Origin: Aptenodytes patagonicus
Taxonomy: Eukaryota; Chordata; Aves; Sphenisciformes; Spheniscidae
Direction: 5' to 3'
Assembly: GCF_965638725.1 (NCBI RefSeq)
Contig: NC_134982.1
Location: 79,746,155 to 79,810,154 of the forward strand
DNA: 64,000 nucleotides
Numbering within the stretch: the stretch's first letter is position 1; the number at the start of each line of letters is the position of its first letter. The notes under the pieces were generated by a model, which worked only from the letters and a program-made list of their open reading frames with translations, was not told where the DNA came from and did no database searches. The translations under genes were made by a program, and so were the position numbers. Positions 34,921 through 46,495 of this stretch are shown here, one piece after another.

Positions 34921-35130
34921 CCATCTAATTATCGTTTAAATCATTGCTGAAATCAATTAGATCATCATTCAAGTACCATTTCATTACAGCTTAATTATCG
35001 ATTATTGTTAAATGATTGTTAAATCACTGTTTAATTACCATTCAATTATTGCTTAATCATAATTTGATCATTTAATTACCATTCAATCATTGATCAATTA
35101 TCATTTGATCATCCTTTAACCATTAATAAA
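34921..35130. repeat. Degenerate 11-bp AT-rich tandem repeat
   Basis: About 18 imperfect units follow each other, mostly 11 bases long. Examples are ATTACCATTCA (twice), ATTATTGCTTA, ATCATAATTTG, ATCATTGATCA, ATTATCATTTG and ATCATCCTTTA. The consensus is roughly AT(T/C)A(T/C)CATT(T/C)A. Several units are 8, 10 or 12 bases. Nearly every unit begins with ATTA or ATCA. Confidence 0.75.
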
Positions 35131-36360
35131 ACCTTTTTGTTAACCCCACAATGACTTCTCTTAATAATACACCTGTGACAGTAGGGCTGAGGGGGTGGGT
35201 ATATGCTTGGGGAGAGAGGGAAAGAAAAGGAAACAGATGTGGTGATGACTGCCAACACAGAAAATGTTGCAGCTTTACTGTTGTTCATTTACAACTGTAA
35301 AGAATAAAACGCAGTAATAAGGACATAGTAGATTATTTTTGTGAGCAAAGGCCTTTGATGTAGGTTTCCAGTTGGGACAGGTCTATGTAACAATAAAAAT
35401 GCAAAACTGTACCAGGTGACAACCAGAATATTGTGATTCTAACCTCTGTTTGAAAGAAAATGTTTAGTCATATTATAAACAGCATTCCTCTTTTAAGAGA
35501 CACTGTCTACTGATGTTAAACTGTACTACTGACTTTTTCTCCATATTCACCACTTGCATCTGAGGAATGCACAGCCTTCCTTCCCTCCCCGCCCATGTAT
35601 GAAACAGACTATCTGTCCTGCCTAGAAAGGCATGGTAAATGGGATGCCCTGGTTCTGGGGGATGTTGGTGATCTGTTTGAGCCCCAAGGGAAGGAAATAG
35701 GATAAATACAGTAGCTGAGAAACAGTCTGTTACATAATCTGTATTGCCCTTGTTGGACAGACAAGAAGGCAGCAGTCTTCACACATGCAGGAGGGTATTT
35801 CTCCCTGTTTTTGTGTTTGCAAATGCTTGCTGAACCTGGTGTGTCTTTATGGCAGTCCACTGGTTGTACATGAAATTATTTTCTCAGCGACTATATGACA
35901 GCAAGCCAGCCTATGAACCTGTAGTGCACACTGGTATAAGTTTCATGTTTTGCTGCACCATCAGCACAAGCTGCGCATTTCCTCCACAGCCTATGATTTT
36001 AAACGTCAGTGACTTCTGCCATTAGGTTTCTTAGGTGCTCCTCTTTCTCTTTGGGAGAGCTGCCAGGTAGCACAAGGTGACCCTTAAAGCACTGGGATTA
36101 ATAGCAGTTACCTTAGTGATGATGGTCAAAGAGAAGAGGGTGTTAGATAAGAAAAGCTGATCCCCCCTCCACTCCCTGCCCTCCTTGCAAAACAGCAGAG
36201 ACACAGATGGTATATCAGTGTGTCCAGCCCTAACCCCCGTGCCCGGACTTGCGCCTGGAGAAATTCTGGCCATGCTTTTACCTCGGCCGAGGGCTCCTTT
36301 GGGTGGCACCAAGCACAGGGTGGAAGCTGGCTGGATTTTTTTTCTTGTTTCCTTAAATTT
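35131..36360. other. Presumed PGAP4 5' intron, near promoter
   Basis: No gene or repeat recognised. Confidence 0.4.
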
Positions 36361-37520
36361 CACTCACCTTCCCCAACGGAAGGACCGTTTCTTTAGGCCC
36401 AGCCAGCCTCTGGCCACCCTCTCTTCTCGTCACCATGTATAGTCACATCCTCAGAGCAAGCACAAAACACCTCCTTGTTCTCTGGGGTCTTTCCACTTCC
36501 CCTCTCGCTCGGGTGCGTCAGCTACAGGAGCTAAGCCCAGCTGGTTCGCGGAAAGCATGCCCTTCTTCACTGCTACGGAGTCAGTAACTTCGTGCCTCCC
36601 CTCGCCCAGCTCCCCCGAGGCTCGGTGCAGCCGGCAGGACAGAAACGTCCCCCGCCAGCCTCCGCTCCGCGCCGCCGGCGGAGCGCCTTCCCCGGGCGGT
36701 CCCCAAAGCCACGCCGGGCGAGGACGGCCCCCTCTCTCCGCAGTCCCCGCAGGAAAGGCGAGCGCCAGCCCCCCCGGGATAGCCGGAGCCACGCGGAGAG
36801 ATTTACCCTTTCCTGCTCGGCAGCCTCGCCCCGCGCATCAGGAGGCGTCCTGCAGCCTGCGGGAGAGCCGGGCCCCGCGGACCCGGCAGCTCCGCTCCCC
36901 TTCTCCCCGCTAGCCGGCACGGCGGGCTCTCCGCCCCCGCCGGGGGGTGCGGCAGGCCGCCCCGCTTTCCATTTTATCTTACCACTCCGCTTGTTGCTCA
37001 CTTCCCTCCCGCAATTTTTTCTCCTCCCTCTCGGGCGGTGAGGGCGGGATTAAAGGCATCAGAGCCTAACCATGTGACTACGCCAGCACAGAGATGCTCG
37101 GAAAAAGGGGAAGGGGAACTGGCAAGCGTGAGAAACCGAAAACCAGAAAGGGGGGAGGCCTGTGAAAGCAGGTTAAGAAGCGAAAGGCGGATTGCCTGAG
37201 CCCCAGCAGGACTCCCGGGGCAGAGACCGCAGCGCAGCCAGAGTCCCTCACTCCCCCTCTGTGGTCCCCGAACGCTCCATCGGGAGCAGCGGAACGCCAG
37301 CCCGAGTAGTGCTGCAGAGCCCTGCGGTCCTCTGCGGCTGCACAAACCTCCCCAACGCCCTTCCCCACCCAGGATTTCAAATGTACTCCGGGCATGGGTC
37401 AGGTGTATTTATCGGCTCCTACGGCCACGCCTTTGCGGCACTGCCCCGTCTCGCTCCTTCTCCATGGCTCCCACCCCTCCCTAGTCGGTAGCTGGTTTAT
37501 TTTCCGGAGTCCAGCTCCGC
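36361..37520 (-). promoter_or_regulatory. CpG island, probable PGAP4 promoter and first exon
   Basis: CG-dense between about 36.5 and 37.5 kb. Two strong minus-strand splice donors are seen: GGAGTG|GTAAGAT (exon edge at 36983) and GGGGAAG|GTGAGTG (exon edge at 36368). Either could splice to the PGAP4 acceptor at 26904, about 10 kb away. No protein-coding frame here is recognisable. PGAP4 is the only minus-strand gene downstream lacking a promoter, hence the assignment, which is inference. Confidence 0.5.
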
Positions 37521-39576
37521 GCCCCGCACCGAGCCCTTTGCCAGCTGTCCGAATCATGATGCCTTGCTTCGTGGAGAGAAAGATCACTCCCCGCATACTC
37601 GGGTGGAAAGTCAGTGCTTCAGAGTTCCCAGCAGATTGTTTCATGTGCATGTCAACCGTGATATGTAGAAATGCTAAGCTTTCACCATATTAATTTGCAA
37701 TGAATTCATTACAGATGCATTCACTGAAGTGGGGAGGCTCATCAGCTACACCAAAATTTGTATCAGGCTGTTCAGGATCCAAAAATCGTATCAAACTGAC
37801 CAGAGAGTGCCTCTGACCAGTTCATTCCCCCCCCCCCCCGCCCCTTTTCTCTCTGTTCCATTTCCCTGTTCTTCTACACACATACTTTTCAGCCCTGTGA
37901 CCATAATACTTAATTATATAAATTGTTTCTAACTGCAGTTATCTGAAATACACCTCAGAGAAAGTTTTCTGTCTTTCATTGTAAGGAATTGCAAGAACTC
38001 GCTTAGTTTTGTGCCTGCAGCTCCAGAAAAAGTGAGTGCATATATTTAGGCTAAATTATTTTCAGGCTCTGACCTCTCTTACTTCTAGGAAAAATCTAAG
38101 AAAAAACCCCCACAACAAGAAAAAAACCAAGAAAAAATGCCTTGTGCTGTTTCAGTAAAACACTACGTTCTGTTAAGCACAGCTAGAATTTTGCCAGAGC
38201 CCAGTCCTGTGATCAGAAGCTTCTAGCATGATGCAAGTGTTTGTTTTCTAATTTTAACATACCAATTTATATTATTCCCTCTAATAAGCATTATGAACAA
38301 AGAAACTGTTATGCATGCCTGTGATCCTTACTTCTTACAACCGGCAAGAGCTGTCCCTCAGCTAAGCCTTCTTATAGCGGAGACAATGTGGATGAAGAGG
38401 GGAAAAGCCAGAGGAACAGTAATGCTAATAATAATAATAATACAATCAAGCATCGCGCTGGGGTTCCTGTAGTGACCTGCTCTCCTAGGAAAAGGTGAGG
38501 CACACTGGAAGGTCCACAGGTTTACCTAGATGCATGTTACTGTCTGAAAATAATAAGGAAAGACAGTAGAAGAAAGCATAGTTTCTCAGTGATTGCTTTC
38601 CAAAATCCTTCTTTGCTGACCACCTCTACCTCTTTTTCTACCAGTTTTTAATGACAGTGATTCATACTCTACCTTCCACCTAAATGTTCTCACGCCTGCA
38701 AATATTGATGCACTGGAAACACAATAGATCCTGGAACAGAACAGAGGCAAAAGGGTACATGAGAGTACTGGAGGTGGGAAAGAGATTATACATTCTTGGG
38801 AGCTCCATTAGCATGTTCTTCCTGGGATCAGAGTTGCAGAATTTGTGAGAAACAAAAAGTATTTATTTTTCCGCTTCTGTGTCTGTATGTGTGTGGGAGA
38901 GTGACTATTGTGTGACATCGGCAGAAACATATGCCACATTGCACCCAGTATTACATTTCAGATGGTGTTTCAACCAGCAGAACAATTTGGCAGTAATAAA
39001 TTAAAAGGAATGGGCCAGAAGGCCTTTTCTTCAGGAATAAATATTTAGGTAATTGTAGTTTTGTGAGGAGCCTTTCTGTATAGTCTTCTGTGCTCCCACT
39101 TTGCTCACTTGCCTGCTTTTCAGGGAACACTTGACATTCATCCTTAAACACCTATTTCTTCAAAAACAGCTTCTGTTAGACCCGAAAGACCGAGGGAGAA
39201 AAGTCACAAGTGATTTTGGGGCAGTGGCACCGTTTGTACAACAGCCTGTCATCCCTGACTACTCATTCTTATCACAGTGCTGTCTCCTGCTGTGCGCAAG
39301 CATAAGGGAGACTGAGATGGCTGAAAAATAAACCTTTTCTTATGATGGATTACTTCTTATCCGGATCTCTTCGGTTCCCCACACCAAATGACTACGTCAG
39401 CACAGCAGGGAGGGGTCTGGAGAGCAGAGATGAACATTTGGAGGCACAACCGCTCATGTAGTAACCTAACTGCAACCTGAAATGCTCAGAAGAAATAGTT
39501 ACTTCTGAAATTATTCAGCCTGTACAATAACAGGACAATACTTTATAATAAAAAAAAAAATAATGTGGTGAGAATT
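37521..39576. other. Intergenic, PGAP4 promoter to LTR
   Basis: No gene recognised. Contains a C13 run at 37827-37839 and an ATA trinucleotide patch near 38423-38442. Confidence 0.45.
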
Positions 39577-40128
39577 TGTCGTGGTTTAATCTCAGTCGGC
39601 AACTAAACACCATGCAGCCGCTCGCTCACTCCCCCCCACCCGGTGGGATGGGGGAGAGAATTGGAAGAGCACAAGTTAGAAAAACTCGTGGGTTGAGATA
39701 AAAACAGTTTAATAATTGAAATAAAATGATAATAATAATAATATGATAATAATAATACACAAAGCAAGTGATGCACAGTACAATTGCTCACCACCTGCCG
39801 ACCGATGCCCAGCCAGTCCCCGAGCAGCGGCCCCCCCCGGCCAGCTTTCCCCAGTTTATGTACTGGGCATGACGTCCCATGGTATGGAATGTCCCTTTGG
39901 CCAGTTTGGGTCAGCTGTCCTGGCTGTGCCCCCTCCCAGCTTCTTGTGCACCCCCAGCCTGCTCAGTCGGTAGAGCATGGAAAACTAAAAAATCCTTGGC
40001 TAGTGTAAGCATTACCTAGCAACAACTAAAACATCGGTGCGTTATCAACTTTGTTCTCATCCTAAATCCAAAACACTGTACCAGCTACTAGAAAGGAAAT
40101 TAACTCTATCCCTGCTGAAACCAGGACA
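39577..40128 (-). mobile_element. Solo LTR of an avian endogenous retrovirus
   Basis: A 552-bp element with TG...CA ends, flanked on both sides by GAATT (39572-39576 and 40129-40133), i.e. a 5-bp target-site duplication. The ends (TGTCGTGGTTTAATCTCAG and CTGAAACCAGGACA) and the interior match, from memory, an LTR family widespread in birds. In the minus orientation there is a TATA-like TACATAAACTGGGG and a downstream ATTAAACTG, so the LTR reads on minus. No internal retroviral sequence remains, so it arose by LTR-LTR recombination. It contains an ATA microsatellite at about 39727-39759. Confidence 0.88.
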
Positions 40129-40144
40129 GAATTGTATCCAAGTA

Positions 40145-40380
40145 GGGTAGATTTAGACTAGATATAAGGAAGAAATTTTTTACGCTGAGGGTGGTGAAAC
40201 ACTGGCACAGGTTGCCCAGAGAGGTGGTGGATGCCCCATCCCTGGAAACATTCCAGGTCGGGTTGGACTGGGCTCTGAGCAACCTGATCTAGTTGAAGAT
40301 GTCCCTGCCCACGGCAGGGGGGTTGGACTGGATGACCTTTAGAGGTCCCTTCCAACCCAAACTATTCTATAAGTCTATGA
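40145..40380 (+). mobile_element. CR1 LINE 3' fragment beside the LTR
   Basis: GACTAGATATAAGGAAGAAA, then CAGGTTGCCCAGAGAGGTGG, GGTTGGACTGGATGACC and the terminal TTCTATAAGTCTATGA. Plus orientation, 5'-truncated. The solo LTR abuts its 5' side; whether the LTR landed inside a longer CR1 is unclear. Confidence 0.9.
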
Positions 40381-43300
40381 CTCAGCCCAGCCATTCAGAT
40401 CCGAGGTCAGATCCGAGTATTTTCTGTTGCCAAAGCAGCCTTCCCCTCTGCCATCCAGTGTAACAGCTTTCACAGCACTGAGCATTTGTGCAAGGGAATG
40501 GAGCTAATATTTTCTTTTGCTTTGCTTGAGATCAGGTACAGCTCCTGCTTTTCATAAACATGAGTGCTAGAAGCAGGACAAGGTAGCCGGGTGATGTTTA
40601 GATGCTTGCTCAATGCGGAAAGCAGCAGATCAGAAATTCATGGTCTTGGGGGCTGCTGAACTGAGAAGCCTGGTTTCTTACGCAGTTGTGTCATTTGTGC
40701 CCTATGCATCACTGTCAAAATATCCTTAGCTCCTGTCTCATGTTCCTTGCCCACCCCCCGACTCCTTAGCTTTCCTCCCACAGTAGGCCTACTGCTTCAT
40801 GTTTTTACCAGACAGCAAGAGCATGAGGATGTGCATACTCTAGTTGATTTTGAGCTACATGTGCTGATTATCCAGCCAACAAATCAAACGTACGGGTTCC
40901 TGTTCAGCGTATGCTGAAGGCTTTCATTCAGTGGGATGGAGATGTGGGTCTCTCTGCTCTGCAAGAGACTGCATGAAGTATACAGCAGCAAACATATTTG
41001 AGCCTTACCTCCTTCAGCCAGTTGCAATGAAATTTGACAAGTGTGTTCAAAATTTATTAGGGACATGGAGGAAGGTGTGAAAAGCCAGAAAAAAAAAAGA
41101 AGGAAAAAAAAAAGAGAAAAAAGAAGAAGGAGGAAAATAAAAGATTTTGTAAGCCTGGTGTCCTTAGGAAAAAATACAAAGTGATTACATTCTAGCAGGA
41201 GGAATGAATAGTATGTTTAGCACAACATGTTGTACCAGTATGTGTATAACCTGGTCAGTTGTAAAGGCTGTGCCTTTTCTGCAAACACTTTGGGAAGTTC
41301 TCCAGTGCAGTGACGTACATTCCTTTACGTTCAGCTACCAGATGATAATAATGACCTGATTATTCCTGTACCATCAGCTGCACAATAGGTATCTTCTCCT
41401 TGTACTTGTCTGCTGTTCACTTCAAAAGCTAACTTAGTATTTTTCTTCCCTTGCTATGTATTGATAGGAAAAAATCCACAGAGTAAATCAATAAATATTT
41501 CCTGCTTACATTCTGCTTTTTAAGAAGCAGCAGACATTTCTGATGGCTGTTTTGGGTAGGAATACAATATTGATGATAACCAAATTACGTACAGTGGCTT
41601 TCTCTGTTTTTCTTTTAGACTCGGTATTGATCACTGGGGACACAAAGTGTTCAAAGTCCTTTGTTTACTGGAGACACAGTGAGCTCCTATGTCAGAGCTA
41701 TTGTGTTTGACTTTAGACAACAGTAGTGAGATGAAATACAGCTCCAAAGGGGATGAATTCATGCCGGCTTAGCTGTCTAGGGTACATTAATGTTCCCTGA
41801 AAAGGCTGAAATATTTTGATCTCCTTTTGATCCTGGTGTGTGCATTTGGTTATCTATTCAGGACTAAGCACTCTTCATATATTTCCCAGGCCTTCCCTCT
41901 ATACAGCCTCCTATATACAACTGCATTCCAGACTTTTCAGGCTTATACCAAGAACTAATTCATCTTGTAGATACATTATTAAATACTGTTCCTGTAATCT
42001 CTTCTACCTAAGCTGCACACATCTGAAGATGACAGAAACACACCTATTGCCAATTGTAGTCCAGTACTCTTCCAGAGTATTGCACACAGACACACACGCA
42101 AAGCTTTTCTATGCTTCCTTTGCTTCTCTGATCAAATCAATAGGTAGGGCTGCTCATGGCAAAAAAATGCCAGTGTGAGCTAACATGGTGATGTGTTAAA
42201 TGTTGGCAGAATTTCAGAAGGACCCTAAGTGTAATCGCACTCAGAGAAATGGATGTTTCTTAATCAGTTTAGTTGTATATGCTCTGGTGATCCAACTGCC
42301 TACCTGTCTTACTCCAACGTTCTGACTTTTGCAGACCACAAATCGAGTATTTCAAAGAGAGGGACAAAGGTTTTTATTTAGAAATAGGGTCAGGTGGCTC
42401 TCCAAAGTATCTGTTAAAATACATTGGCTCTCAGTCACTTGCTTTGTGTTGCAACACAGAAGAATAGTCTAGAACAGTGTACTTTTTGTAGATGCTAAAA
42501 AAGAGAATGGGGTAAAGAGGCAAAACACAAGCTTTCCAAACTGAGGGTCAGACAGGAATTATCCCCCAGGGACTGCTGGAAGGCTTTTAATTTTCCCTTG
42601 CAGGATGGCATAAAGTTATTTTGTATGGTTGCTGGGCACATTTCACTAACAAATTCGGTGCCTGTGTGAGAAGCACAGAGTATTAGTAATTTCTCTGCTC
42701 TCTTTCACTGCAAATTTCAGGTGTGCAGTTCTGGAACTAAAGGTCTGCTACTGGCATGAGAGAAATGGCCTGTCTAGCTGGAAAGTTTGAGTACCACTCG
42801 TACAAGGTTTTAACTACACAAAGACTCTCAGGAAAATTGTATCAAATTACGACTACTTTAAAACTGCTTCAAATCTCTAAGGGACAGCACTATTTGAAAT
42901 GTAAGAGGTTTTAATTCAGTTTAGCTGAATGGTCTTTGGAAGGGAAAGAAGCAAAATAAATTTTAACCTTTTTTCATTCTACATAATAGTGTCTGTACAG
43001 GATGTAACACAGAGACTAAATAGTTCACTTTTAGTTCATATTTTTAATTCATTCAGATTAATATTTTTGAATGTTCACTTTAGACAAGTCCTGGGAGGCC
43101 AACTAGGAGCACCAGCCTTACTTGAAGAAGGACATAAAAGTCCGTGACTAGTCCATGCTCTAGAAGGATAACCTGCTATAATTATTAGAGCTACATTGGC
43201 TAGTATTAAGATGCAAGTGATTTCTCTAGAGTTTATTTTGTAAATTCTGTGATTTTCACTTCTCTACTCTATGGTCTTTTATTTTAATTGAGCTGCTTCC

Positions 43301-46300
43301 AGTATTTACCTTTCTGTATCCCCAGGCCTGTCTGGTTCTTCAGGCACTTCCAGTGTGAGTGGTGTGGGCAAACTGTCTTTAGCTTATTACAGAAAATCAT
43401 ATTTATGACTTACTGAGTTGTGCAAAAGCTACTGTTGTAACTATATAGTTAGATCATATGCAAAGCTTGTATTTGGAAAAAGTATGGGAGCCATCCTTGT
43501 GAGCTACCAAACAGGAAGGGGAAGTAGGTAAGGCATGTTTTACAGACCTCATTATTTCCATAAAATAAAACCACTTAATCACCTTTTGCATTCACACCTA
43601 TATTCTCCATTTAGCTTATAGCATCAAGTGTTTCTCTACAAGAGGAAGACAATTAGGGAAGTAACATGACAAAACAAAAGTAAGTGAGAATTTCTTTGCA
43701 GAATATAAAAGCCACTTAAACATTTCTGTCCAAGTCAGTTCTGGTCAGATGACAATAGAATTTCATTCCTACAGCCGGGCAAAATACAATTTGTATCTCC
43801 CTTCCCAGATGTGTGTCCTAAGTATTCTAGTATGCTGTAGGGTGACCTTAGATGAGCAATAATTAACTAATTTTAGTTTAAAAGAAGAGTAGTAAAATTT
43901 CTTTTTACAGTAAAGCAAGACCCCATTTAGTCCAAGTGCATTGGCTACAGTTTCATGTGTGTTCATTTTCTGTAGTCAGCTTGTCTGCCAAGAAAATTAT
44001 ACCATCTTCAATAATATGAGCAGCAACTGTTAGATAGATCAAGGATGTTGTAGAGTGGTATATTTTGTGTGATCTGATGTACACACTGCATTGGGTGGAT
44101 ATAATTAGGTACAGTATCTCAGTGTTATTAAATACAGTTCCAGTGGTGTCCCTAATAAATGTATACCTAACACGGCACACTGCAGCATCGCCTTTTCATT
44201 CCATTTCATGCCCACAGCAACAACATTAGCTACTTCATGACATTTGTGACAGAAAAACAAAAGTTATGCTATTTTTACAGCACATCCTTAGCCACAATGA
44301 GGTAAAGACAAGGTCATGCCAAGAGGATGGGATACTAGAACAAACTTTAAAGAACCAAATTCTGAGCAAGGACTGAAGCTTTGTGCTTCAAAGGTCAGAT
44401 TTAAAAATTAATTTTCTTATTGCTTATCACGCTTTGGTAACATGAAAGTGCCTCTTACAGAAATCAGCCCATAAGAAAGGGATGTTTTTTAAGACACTAG
44501 TGTTTGTATTTTTGCTTCAAAGCACCAATGATCAAAACAGCTGAGTAAGATAGAATCATCTTGGAGTCTGTAGCCAGTATATGAGGAAATTAAGGGGGTT
44601 AGGGAGTTCAGTCTAAGCCCTTTGTCCTATTTATTTATTTATTTAGTTAGTTAGTTAGTTAGTTAGTTATTGTAGTTGTTTTTCCAAGGAAACAGCTACA
44701 TTTGCTTTGAAGCCAAAGACCTGCACACACATAGGACAGGATCTGGCACTTTTATTTGGAAGTATGTTCCACTATCATGCATTTTCCTATTTTTTTTTTC
44801 CTTTTTGAGACTTTCCCTACCTTTCCTGTCAACTATGTGATCTGATCTAGTAGGCTCTGAGCCTATGTGCAAGCCACCACAGGACACACTAAGGGTTGTG
44901 TTTCATACCTACTCTTCTATGGTAATTGGCACCAAGTTATCAGGAAGTAACTGTTGTGGTTCCAGTTCACAACCTAGCAAATGAAAGGCTGACTTGTGTA
45001 CTGACACAAAAAAACACTTTTTCCACAGAATTATTTATGGCAAGGGCTTTTCTCCATTTAATTTTGGGGTCTGGTTAGCTCTTTTAGGGCAGTTAGTCTG
45101 CTGTGACTGTTGTGGATACTATTTTGCTTTGCCCATTCACAGTGGTTGCCTGAAGGTAGCATTTTTCTAGCTTATTATCTTAGACTAGCTGCTTTTTGTG
45201 AGGCCCAAGTCCTCAGGTCCGTATGGTCTGACCTCTTTCCTTGTGTATGCAACTTGCAATCCCCTTCTCCATCTGCCACTGACAGCATCAGGAGCTGAGT
45301 GGCTGAAGCTCTTCCATTCCCACCTTTGGGATAAATCTGTGTTCTCGTATTTCTTCAGCAGACTCCAGGGCACATAACCTTTCTGGCAAAAGAGAGGATT
45401 TATCTCTGTGCTCCAGGGCAGAGCCTTCTGTTAGCCATTATCTCAGAGCGAGTTTCACTAACAGGTTTTAGTGAGATCAGCTATCACAACATCTCCCATA
45501 TGACCTTTCCTCTTGGAAGCAGCACAGTTCTGCTGGATGAAAAATCATTTTAGGTACCATCCTGGGTGTGCCAAACTTCCAAATTTAACTACATATCTGC
45601 ATGCCACCTGTCCAGACACATCTGGGTAATGTATGAACAGTTCCCAACACTGTGTCTCAACATCCTGACTTAAGGAAGAGGATGCATTTCAAGCCAATGT
45701 GTTGGGCTTTCATAACAAACTTTGGTATATGCTACTACTCTTACAACTTGAAGAAGAGCCAATATTTGAGTATTTGTAGGTCCTTTTGATTTGGAATAGA
45801 GATTAACCGGTAATGGGTGATGCTCAGCACAGCCCTGGTCACAAGGCTGTGCAAGTCTTGTTTACACAAGGAAAATCAGTCAATCTGAGTGTCCTTTTGC
45901 GGTCACGGCCTTAGCATACTAACACTACAAGCTCAAAAATAGTCTCCTCTGTAGGCTGTTCCTTACGCAACTTTATTTACTGAGTTCATCTCTGGGTCTT
46001 TGGTGTGTTTCTTCCTATCAGTCTCCCCTCTGCTCATGTTAAACAAGTGCAAATCCCTTCCAAGAAACTCTCTGCTTCAGTCATTCAAATTCTTAAGCAG
46101 CTGTAGTTTTGAATGAAGTATGTGCTTAACTCTCCCTTACAGCACTTGCAAGTGAAGGACTGTGGTTGAACCTGCCAGTTTCAAGAAAAAGCAACCCTCC
46201 TGTCACATTCCTAGTAGACTCTAAATAAATTGCAAATTGCTGCAAGACATCCTCCGCAGTTCCTCTTCAATGACGTTAGATTGCTTGGCTCTCCCAGTTT

Positions 46301-46416
46301 CTTCACAAAACTATCTCAAGTATTAAACCAAGTATTGATACTCCCTCTCTTTCTCTCCTTAGCGCTCATATTTATGCCTGTGTTTTTTCCCCACATCTGC
46401 TGTATTTTCTGTGCAT
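40381..46416. other. Intergenic, no gene recognised
   Basis: Six kilobases of AT-rich DNA without a recognisable exon. A polypurine A/G stretch lies at about 41087-41136. A tetranucleotide tract, (TTTA)n followed by (GTTA)n, lies at about 44629-44670. Open frames are short and look random. Confidence 0.5.
44629..44670 (+). repeat. Tetranucleotide microsatellite
   Basis: TTTA repeats pass directly into TTAG repeats, about ten units in total. It is a TTAG array and not the telomeric TTAGGG. Confidence 0.85.
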
Positions 46417-46495
46417 AGAATCATTGAATCATAAAGGTTGGAAAAGACCTCTAAGATCATCGAGTCCAACCATCAACCCAACACCACCATGCCCA

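Noticed and set aside
44629-44670. Possible interstitial telomere repeat
   Set aside because: The unit is TTAG and not TTAGGG; it is a simple tetranucleotide microsatellite.
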